DNA of 29,457 nt from Apostichopus californicus (taxonomy: Eukaryota > Echinodermata > Holothuroidea > Aspidochirotida > Stichopodidae): NCBI GenBank assembly GCA_020650975.1, contig JAIPMN010031603.1, forward strand, positions 1-29,457, given 5' to 3'. The position numbers and the translations under genes are program-made. This document shows, one piece after another, positions 22,105 to 29,457 of the stretch. The notes beneath the pieces were generated by a model, which saw only the letters and a program-made list of their open reading frames with translations, was not told where the DNA came from and ran no database searches. Within the stretch, counting starts at the first letter, position 1. Each line of letters starts with the position of its first letter.

Positions 22105-22945
22105 TCCTTGTATAAGGTGTATGATTGTTTCGTACCTATTTTAAATGAAAGGAGTGATCTTTTATGTAGGTCATGCATGTCAAGTAGGGAGGAGTAGCCC
22201 GATGTGAAAGTGAAAGCATTTGGCATGAGAGTTGAAGCTGTTATTTAATTATTATTACCTCATATGTTTGCACTTGCGTTTTGATCTTTTCAATTAAAGC
22301 AATTACAGTATGGAATAGCGTTTTTCAGAAGACAATATAGTTTTTGCGATATGAGAAATACGTGTATCATAAAGTATCAAATGATTAACATGTGTTGTAA
22401 TAATAAGTAATAGAAAAATATTCAGCAACAAACAAGTTAACTTAATCTTTATCATCGCACTCGACTTGCTGTTACAACCATTTGTCGCATGTCTTTCTTA
22501 CTGAAATTGACTTAAATTGGTTATTTTTTTTGGGGTACACTTATGTGTTAGTTTACTCTATTGAATACCAGTTTATATTACTTTCTATCGGTAGATTTCT
22601 TTTAAATAGCGTATTTATGTAGACTTACATTAATATAGGCATAAACCATCTGCATTATTTGGGAACGGACTATACTTAACTAGCAAGGGGTCGATCTTAA
22701 GGTAAGATTTTATTTCCTTGTATTGTTTTCATTTACAGTCAAGGAGATGGTAACTTCTATGGGCCTAAACGTAAGTGATATGACTGAGTCATTTATCATT
22801 TGATGTGGTGACTGTTTGACTGCCAAAAAAGAACCATTAAATTAGAAGAAAACAACAACTGAGTAGAGATAGGATTCATGCTTAAACTAATCATTTTAAC
22901 TTCAATCGAAGCTCTGAAGAAGAAACAAGTTCTCAAAATGATTAT
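22105..22945. repeat. Upstream duplication of gene C, copy 1
   Basis: Aligns in order with 22988-23695: ccttgtat.aggtg, atgattgtttcgtac, tagaaaaatattcagcaaca, gaataccagtt, catctgcattatttg, ggtaagattt, cctaaa.gtaagt, catgcttaaa. Contains candidate donors at 22702 and 22771. Confidence 0.8.
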
Positions 22946-22987
22946 TATTCGATAAAATTATCTGGTTTAATTATCTTAGAACAATAA

Positions 22988-23695
22988 CCTTGTATTAGGT
23001 GAGTGATTGTTTCGTACATAACTTGATGTAGAATAAGTATAGAATCGCGTTTTCGAAAGGCAATACAGTTCAGGCGAAGGATATATAAAGGTATAATAAA
23101 ATGTGATTGATTAACTTGTGTTGAAATATCAATAATAGAAAAATATTTAGCAACAACCTAGTTAACTTAAATTTTACCCTCGCACTCAACGTACTGTTCC
23201 GATCATCTGTCGCAGGTATTTCTTTGATACAACTGAAATTGACTTATATTTGCTAATTTGTTTACACTGTGTACTTTAATTTATAGAATACCAGTTCATA
23301 TTACTTTCCATCGGTAGATTGCTTTGAAACTCGCGTATATTTACAAACTGACATTTATGTTATGCATGGACCATCTGCATTATTTGATAACGGACTATAA
23401 TTAACTATCAAAGGGTCGACATTGAGGTAAGATTTCATATGATCAATATTTTTTCGTTTACCTTCAAGGAAATTGTTAGAAATGTTATGCAAGCATATAT
23501 AAAACAACTTCGATAGACCTAAAAGTAAGTTATCTTACCGAGTCGATTGTTATTCGATGTGGTTACAGTTTGATGGCCAAATCTCTTTGTTGAGAACTAG
23601 AAGTAAAACAACAACTCAGGAAAAATAGGTTCCATGCTTAAAAGTCCTTTCAACTACAATCTGAGCCAGAGCAAAACTTCTCAAAGTAGTGATGT
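22988..23695. repeat. Upstream duplication of gene C, copy 2
   Basis: Second copy of the block at 22105, ending just before the gene C signal exon. Keeps both splice-donor-like sites (GTAAGA at 23427, GTAAGT at 23525). It has ATATATAAAG at 23091, which copy 1 lacks. Confidence 0.8.
23091..23100 (+). promoter_or_regulatory. Possible TATA box of gene C
   Basis: ATATATAAAG, about 330 bp upstream of a conserved GTAAGA donor that could end a 5'UTR exon. Weak on its own. Confidence 0.25.
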
Positions 23696-23743
23696 AAATT
23701 GTTTCAACAAGTTCATGGTTCTCTTCCTTCCAGAGTAAAGAAG

Positions 23744-23807
23744 ATGTACAGATTGGAGACGTGCAGCACTTTAATTACTATTGTTTATCTGGCTCTATTG
23801 CAGCAAG
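23744..23807 (+). CDS. Gene C exon 1: signal peptide
   Basis: ATG at 23744, MYRLETCSTLITIVYLALLQ, donor g|gtttga in phase 1, as in gene B. An acceptor (ccttccag) ends at 23733, so a 5'UTR intron upstream is likely. Confidence 0.8.
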
Positions 23808-26800
23808 GTTTGATTATTCTCTTGTTTTGCCCTATACATGCAGTTTTTTACTTTCTAATTTTCTTATTCAGACATTATAAACAGTTCTATATTTCATTTT
23901 ATGTTGTACGGCAGGACAAAAAACCATACCCACAGGCACGTAATGACAAATACTTGTACCGCAATTCTAACTGTGTGAAATACGAGGATCCAACGTTATG
24001 ACGCTACCGTGATCTCTAGAGATAGAAACAAAGGTAAAAGACCCTTCTAGGAAAGTCTCGCCTAACTAATAATATGAAACGTACGCATTACCTGTTGCTG
24101 TTTCTTATTTTCTTCATTTATTTTTAGGTATTTGTTCCATCACGAAATGGATTCCTCGAGGAGAATCGATCACAATGAGTTGCACGATAGAAGTAAAAGT
24201 GAATACATTTCCATTGTGGAAGTTCAATGATGAAGTCATTTACGCACATGGAATTCAACCAATAGGTCTAGGTTTTACAAACGTCCGTGGAGAAATCGTT
24301 GATAACATTATTTCCTACTTGTACATCAAAAATTTTACAAGTGAAAATGCTGGAACGTATACTTGCTTTATAAGCGATTCAATTATACAATATTATCTAC
24401 ACACCTGCGGTGAGTCTTAAAGATTTTACTTATGATAATCAACAATTTTGTCCTAGTGAGTTATACTTACTGCCAGGGTGATGACACATACATGTAAATT
24501 AATTAAAATCTGATTGAAGAAGGGCGTCAATGGCGTTTGTAGGCTGTGTATTTAGTACGAAGAGCCAATGTTAAACTCGATTATTATTGTTCAAAATGCT
24601 ATAGATTTTTGGTAAGTTTTGCTTAAATTCAAGACCAAAACATATTTTTCTTACTTATGACAACATAACTTCTTAAGCATCGCTACATGAATATAATCTT
24701 CACATGGAAGTACACAGTTCAACTTTCTTTGACATTTTTTTGTAATATTTGGTATAGATCTCTTCACTGAAATATTTAGAATAATAATATTAAAGATATT
24801 AACATTTATATTAAATTAAAGAACCTCTTAACTGTTCGTTTGTTACAGAAATTCCAGAGTTGAATATTGAAGTTAACAGCAAACCTATGAATGCTGTATA
24901 CTTTATTCAAGAAGGAGACAACTTAAGTATCGTTTGCATGGCAGCGCATTCTACATGTGTGTCTTTGTATCTGACTTTTGAAAGTATTAGCAACATATCC
25001 ACAAATAATCAAAATCAGCATCAGAATGTAACAACCGATGATGTGCTACGAGTGAATTTTACAGCATGGAAAGACGTTATCGTAACATGTCACTTAAACT
25101 ACGGTCAGACTTGGGACCTTAAAAAAGAATCATTCGCTGTTTTAGTTTCAACGCGAAATGAGAATAATGGTAGTTCTGAAACGGTGCCGTCTACAATAGG
25201 TAAGCCTAACATGTAATTCTTATATAACGTCGGGTTTGGTACTTACTTAATGGTGGGCATGAAGATAAAGAAATATTTGTAGAGCTTTTGTCTTTAACTG
25301 ATAAAAAAAACAAAAAATATTAGTAATGCTTATTTATTATATAAAAGCATGTTAATGATATGCGGAATCACATGTATTGAAATCTGGTGAAAGAAATGAA
25401 GCAATAAGCGAGGGAGGAAAGGTCATCTAAACTAATTATGGTACATCAGAAACAATACTTTTCTTCACAACGTTCTTAACATTATTAAGCAAAATATAAT
25501 CGTAGAAAATACTTCTGCAGAGATAAATCTTTTCCTGTTATCAATAAAATGTTAGTTGCTGAATTCCACCGCTACTCTTCAGTTGATTTTACAGATCCAC
25601 TATTTATAACCGTTGTGGGAGCAGTTGCAGTTACGGTTTTCATCACATTCTTACTCATGGTCATTTGTATCAGAAGGAGAAAGAAAGGTAAACAGTGCCA
25701 TGTTGTGTATAATAATGCGAAATTTTAATATACATACATACTTTTACTGAAAAAAAGGAATACAAAGAAGCTGTAGAAATGTTTTCCGATACTTTCCTTT
25801 AATATGTAGTTGAATTTAAGTTTTGATAAATTTCTTCAACAACATATATATAGTAGGTATTGAGAAATGGTGCACAAGATAACTTCCACAAAGTTATAGC
25901 ATAAATCAGTTGAAATTACATTTTCACTGAGTACTTAATTCATTGTTTTTGGCAATAAAGTAAGGAGTAGAGTCCAATTAACATCAGGTAAAATAGAACA
26001 TCGAAATGCAAAAAGTTTATCGTCATCTGTTGTCAAGTCATTACATGGAATAATTCGATTATATATTGTCCTGGCAAAGCAATCTCAGAGGCGGCTGGGA
26101 GGCGTAAGATGGCGTCTGGATAAATAATTAGAGTCTATTAGAAATATTAATAACCGAGTAAACAATTGTCAACTAGAATATATCATTCCTCATGTTTTTA
26201 TCCATATTTTTGATAATCCACGCATTTAATATTACAGAGAAACCACAAGAAATGACTTATATGAGGTAAGGAAATATAAATTGATTTCTGATATCAACAG
26301 TAGTTAACTATTTATATCAACAATATTCTCGCAATCTTGGCAGCACTAGTCATTTTTCTAAATGTAATGTTTGTCTGAGTTGCCTTTTATGCAAATATTT
26401 CCATCAGAGAATGTTGCATTCGTCTAAATACGAAAACAAAATTTGTTGATTTGAATTTCAACCAGTTATTAAAACTACAATTTTTATTTTGAATTGCCTA
26501 GCCATAGTTGTCACACAATCTTGATTGATCAGTAAAGATGCAAAAGTTACCTGGAAGCATCATCTGTGTCCAGTGGAGGACTGGCTCATTGCCTTACCTG
26601 CTCGGATCAGGCGCTCCAGTAGATCCTGAGAGCCAAGTCGCTCATTAAAGGATGAGAAGCACAAGCTGCCGATTTCATATCGGCCGTGAAAGTCGCTTGT
26701 TTTAAAACACCAGCACTGTCGGTTAGGTCACTGAGATGTTTAGCAATTTATACCTAAGTTTTCCCCCGTATATTTCTTTAGACCACCATAATTACTAAAG

Positions 26801-29457
26801 GCACGATGAGGTTAAGCAAAATGTTGTCAATGGAAAATAAGACTCCTGTATCATATTTTGTTTTCTTTTTAACGTTCTGTTCTGTCTATAACTTGATTCG
26901 TGGGAAGATCAAAATAGTTCTAATTTTTGTCAGGTTGATTGGTATTTATTTAATTGTGATTACTGATTGGCCTTTCCAAGACGAGACAAAGTAAAAACAT
27001 GTTTCAACCTGAATGAAATAAACATAGCTATAATGTATTTATACTGGTGATATACTGACATTACGTTATCTTAACCTAAATTACTTTCAGTGAAAATGAG
27101 AATACAAATGGAGATCAGAACATGGATATTGACCTTGCAGATCCAGGTTTGTTTTAAGCTGCCTTATACTTTTCAAGGACAATACACGATATATATCGCG
27201 TCCCAGAAGATACCTCCACTGTATGAATGTATGAATGTTTCTAGTTCCAAACTAATATTTAACTGTTTATAATTATCACCACAGATGTCGACAATCATTA
27301 TCTTATTTATCTGTCATAAATTAAACTGTTAATATGTCTGGAAGTGGGTGTAAATTTAGAACTGGTATTTTGTCATTGGAAGGCGATATAGACACTATTT
27401 GTCCCACACTACAGGCATGTATTAATGAAAAAGAAGAAGGAAAATAGTTCTTAGTTTGTATCGCGCAAATGCTGATAGAGAAATTAAAGTAAAAGTTACA
27501 ACGCTGTTTTTTTTATTTTATTTGTGTCCTTTGTATAAAATGTTACAGAGCTGGTCGACGGAGTGTCAAAAAATCGAAAGATGTCCAAACAACTTTCAAT
27601 CAGTCAGGGTTTAAGTGGTAAGGACAGATTGGCTACATTTTACAACCATCAATTTCAAGCAGTATTTTCAATTTCAAACAAACGTAACTTTATTTGTCAA
27701 AAACACTATTTTAACAATCCAAAGATTACATTACCATGGTAAGAATAGGTTAGGTTGATTCGCTGCATTACACTGTTAACATTGTAACGTCGCATTCTTA
27801 AAGAATTAGTTTAGAGATTTTGTAAACTGTACGTCGCTAAGTGGTATTATGAAACAAAGTGTGTGGATGTTCGGAACTGGTAATTTGTCATTGATATCGA
27901 CGATACTTGTTCCAAACTAGATACATGTATACATGGGAAAAAGGAAGGAAAATAGTTCTCAGTTTTTTATCGCTTAAATACTAATATAGAAATTAAGATA
28001 AAAGCTTCAACACTGTTTCTTATTTTACTTTTTTTTCGGTTGTATTATTTTTTGCAGAGCTGGTATCTGAAGTGCCAAGTAATCGAACGATGTCCAAACA
28101 AATTTCAGTCAGTGTAGGTTTAAATGGTAAGGACAGATTAGTTACACTTTCTAACCATTCACTTCTAGCAGTATTTTTAACTCCAAAACAGACGTTACTT
28201 TATTTGTCAAAAAATACCTTCTTAACAATCCAACCATTTTATTTCCAAGGTAAGAATAAGTTAGGTGTGCTGCGGTATTTGTTACATTACACTTTGAACA
28301 TGGTAACGTTGCATCATTAATGAAATATTTTACAGACTGGGTTAAATGTACGTCATTGAGTGGGTATTATGAAACAAAGTGGGTGTATATTTGGAAATGG
28401 TAATTTGTTATTGGATAGGTAGGGTGAAATCGACAATACTTGTTCCAAACTAGAGGCATGTAAAAATGATAAAAGGGAAAATAGTTATCAGAAATTAATC
28501 GCTTGACAGCTCATAGAGAAAGTAAAATGTTTGCTTGTGATATTGAGAACGCTATTTCTCATTTTACTTTTGTGTGTTCTACGATTTCGTGCAGAGCTAT
28601 TCTCTGAAGTGCCAGGTAATCGAAAGATGTCCAAGCAACTTTCAATCAGTGTGGGTTAAATTGATTAGGACAGATTAGTTACATTTTATAACCAATCACT
28701 TTAATCAGTATTATAAATTCCAAAAAGACTTTAGTGAGCCACATAAACGTTACCTCAAAATTCTTTGATCTAGTTATGCCAGATACACACGCTATACTTA
28801 TAACAGATAACTTCGTTCTTTCATACCGTAACGTCAAATTATATATGCATCACTGACTGGATGAAGAGGAATATAAACCATGTATTCAACATATTTGTTT
28901 CTAGGTTAATGTCATCGTATATGTAGATGTTAAGACAATAAATATAAGTGATGCAAGCGTTACGTCGTATTTGTTTGTAACGGTAATTAATCTTATTTGC
29001 TTAAATTAATGATAAATCTTTATCGTATAATCGATATCATTATGAAAAATGGTACACGCACGTTCCTTTTAATGTCAATGGTTATGATCTGCATATCTGC
29101 TCAGTTTGCGGAAAGTAAGCTTAGTTTGAATATAATGTTAGTCAAATGAGTCATATATATCATGCTCATTCAATATTAATCCATACCAGTAGCTAACATT
29201 TGCAAACATTTCTTCGTCTAGAAATGGGCTTTAGCAATTCCGACGGGAAAGCAGGAAACGCTGAATTATCGACCGACAATGTACAGTTAGTTTCTCTTCT
29301 GTCGGCCGGAACCATCTTTGATTACTGGATAGCCTCGAGTAAAACTTCGACTGCACACGAGTACTTTATTGCTAAAACCGTCTCAGGTGATATAAATAGC
29401 ACTGCTCATTTATTGTTATCTGCCATACATTTTACTCTAAAACAACAGACGTCATAT
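23744..29457 (+). CDS. Gene C: Ig-domain receptor pseudokinase (3' partial)
   Basis: Exons in window: 23744-23807, 24128-24409, 24849-25199, 25595-25687, 26238-26265, 27091-27146, 27549-27617, 28058-28126, 29222-29386. All phases are compatible; 392 codons plus one base are visible. Signal peptide, Ig1, Ig2, TM, juxtamembrane region with two 23-residue repeats, then the first kinase-like exon. The rest of the kinase domain is past the edge, so pseudokinase status is inferred from genes A and B and from the absent glycine loop (VQLVSLLSAGTIFDYWIA). The architecture equals gene B apart from the added juxtamembrane cassettes. Its ectodomain has diverged strongly from gene B except for the [11 protein letters not shown] strand. 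Confidence 0.87.
24128..24409 (+). CDS. Gene C exon 2: first Ig-like domain
   Basis: 282 nt, phase 1 in and out, acceptor tttttag, donor gtgagt. ITMSC, FPLWKFND and ENAGTYTC give the Ig signature. Extra Cys near the start (GICS) and end (LHTC) could form a second disulphide absent from gene B. Confidence 0.92.
24849..25199 (+). CDS. Gene C exon 3: second Ig-like domain
   Basis: 351 nt, phase 1 in and out, acceptor tgttacag, donor gtaagc. LSIVC and [11 protein letters not shown] supply the Cys pair. The core Trp of gene B (LNWS) is missing (LYLTF), and there is an added Cys (HSTC). Sequon-rich. Confidence 0.9.
25595..25687 (+). CDS. Gene C exon 4: transmembrane helix
   Basis: 93 nt, phase 1 in and out, acceptor attttacag, donor gtaaac. 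FITVVGAVAVTVFITFLLMV, then ICIRRRKK: one helix with a basic cytoplasmic flank. Confidence 0.92.
26238..26265 (+). CDS. Gene C exon 5: juxtamembrane mini-exon
   Basis: 28 nt, phase 1 to 2, acceptor atattacag, donor gtaagg. Encodes EKPQEMTYM; phases equal gene B exon 5. Confidence 0.75.
27091..27146 (+). CDS. Gene C exon 6: juxtamembrane mini-exon
   Basis: 56 nt, phase 2 to 1, acceptor tactttcag, donor gtttgt. Encodes SENENTNGDQNMDIDLADP; counterpart of gene B exon 6. Confidence 0.75.
27549..27617 (+). CDS. Gene C exon 7: juxtamembrane cassette 1
   Basis: 69 nt, phase 1 in and out, so inclusion or skipping keeps frame. Acceptor tgttacag, donor gtaagg. Encodes ELVDGVSKNRKMSKQLSISQ plus GLS. 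Ser/basic-rich and absent from the gene B model, though RKMSK recurs there. Confidence 0.82.
28058..28126 (+). CDS. Gene C exon 8: juxtamembrane cassette 2
   Basis: 69 nt, phase 1 in and out, acceptor tttgcag, donor gtaagg. Encodes ELVSEVPSNRTMSKQISVSV plus GLN, a diverged copy of exon 7. Confidence 0.82.
28595..28659 (+). pseudogene. Juxtamembrane cassette 3: dead or terminal exon
   Basis: Third copy. Acceptor tcgtgcag intact, reading ELFSEVPGNRKMSKQLSISV, then G and TAA at 28657. Relative to cassette 2 a T-to-A change makes the stop, and the GT of the donor is AT. It cannot be an internal exon. It could be a decayed exon or an alternative last exon; AATAAA follows at 28937. Confidence 0.75.
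28937..28942 (+). terminator. Candidate poly(A) signal after cassette 3
   Basis: AATAAA about 280 bp after the cassette 3 stop and 100 bp before the signal-like ORF at 29042. It would suit a short, kinase-less gene C transcript if one exists. Confidence 0.25.
29042..29114 (+). CDS. Possible alternative first exon with signal peptide before the gene C kinase domain
   Basis: ATG followed by KNGTRTF, hydrophobic LLMSMVMICISA and QFAE, then donor a|gtaagc in phase 1. That is the phase needed to join the kinase exon at 29222. 73 nt. It has no counterpart in genes A or B, so it may be chance or an independent start for a kinase-domain product. Confidence 0.4.
29222..29386 (+). CDS. Gene C kinase exon 1
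   Basis: 165 nt, phase 1 in and out, acceptor cgtctag, donor gtgata. Encodes STDNVQLVSLLSAGTIFDYW and HEYFIAKTVS with the beta3 Lys. No glycine loop, as in A and B. The remaining kinase exons lie beyond the window. Confidence 0.9.

Larger units (their letters stand above)
27330..28750. repeat. Tandem triplication of a ~510-530 bp unit carrying one exon
   Basis: Three units, with exon starts at 27549, 28058 and 28595. Intronic flanks match as well: upstream aactggtaatttgtcattg, ttgttccaaactaga and gggaaaatagtt; downstream ggacagatt and tacattttataacca. This is a segmental exon-plus-intron duplication, not retroposition. Confidence 0.9.

Noticed and set aside
1..29457. Bacterial or viral origin
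   Set aside because: Introns with consistent phases, animal receptor-kinase and Ig domains, LINE and TIR elements exclude it.

Overview
This looks like nuclear DNA of an intron-rich, AT-rich invertebrate animal. The coding signal is in short exons with GT/AG boundaries, conserved intron phases and animal receptor-kinase domains, and much of the rest is mobile-element debris. A marine deuterostome such as an echinoderm (for example a sea cucumber) is my best guess, but the window alone does not prove it. There are no rRNA or tRNA genes, CRISPR arrays or bacterial operons. Most long ORFs here are chance shadows; the real exons were found by comparing paralogues inside the window.

The window holds a head-to-tail array of three paralogous plus-strand genes for single-pass membrane receptors: signal peptide, two Ig-like domains, transmembrane helix, juxtamembrane segment, and a tyrosine-kinase-like domain that appears catalytically dead. 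Gene A (1544-6733) contributes only its kinase-like part; its ectodomain must lie upstream or be lost. Gene B (11318-18058) looks complete: 14 coding exons, 1860 nt, 619 residues. Gene C (23744 to beyond the right edge) has its signal, both Ig domains, TM, a juxtamembrane region with a tandemly duplicated exon, and the first kinase exon. Equivalent exons have identical phases and nearly identical lengths (111, 188, 120, 112, 97 and 103 nt in A and B; 282 nt Ig1 and 165 nt kinase exon 1 in B and C).

The kinase-like domain keeps the fold landmarks (beta3 Lys, HPNIV, PPES, DVWSFG/DIWSYG, RP near the C-lobe end). It lacks the glycine loop, the alphaC Glu, the HRD Asp (HPA in A, HPG in B), the catalytic-loop Asn (Lys) and the DFG Gly (DIW in A, DFW in B). 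The replacement residues and the flanking WPx[D/E]ISSDRL motif are shared by A and B, so this is probably a selected pseudokinase family rather than random decay.

Gene C has the most unusual structure. A roughly 510-530 bp unit carrying a 69-nt juxtamembrane exon is present three times. The third copy has a stop codon and no splice donor, followed by AATAAA. An ORF resembling a signal peptide, with a GTAAG donor in the matching phase, then lies directly before the kinase exon. Gene C may therefore make a kinase-less receptor and/or a separately started kinase-domain product.

Layout: 1-900 palindrome-bearing 203-bp tandem repeat; 1544-6733 gene A with a 278-bp foldback element in intron 2; 6873-7442 decayed LINE 3' end; 7443-11300 no recognised gene; 11318-18058 gene B, with a GGAT microsatellite, a TIR element with perfect 8-bp target duplication, and a retroelement-like remnant; 18059-22100 intergenic with a duplicated block split by a second LINE tail; 22100-23695 duplicated putative promoter/5'UTR of gene C; 23744-29386 gene C, continuing past the window.
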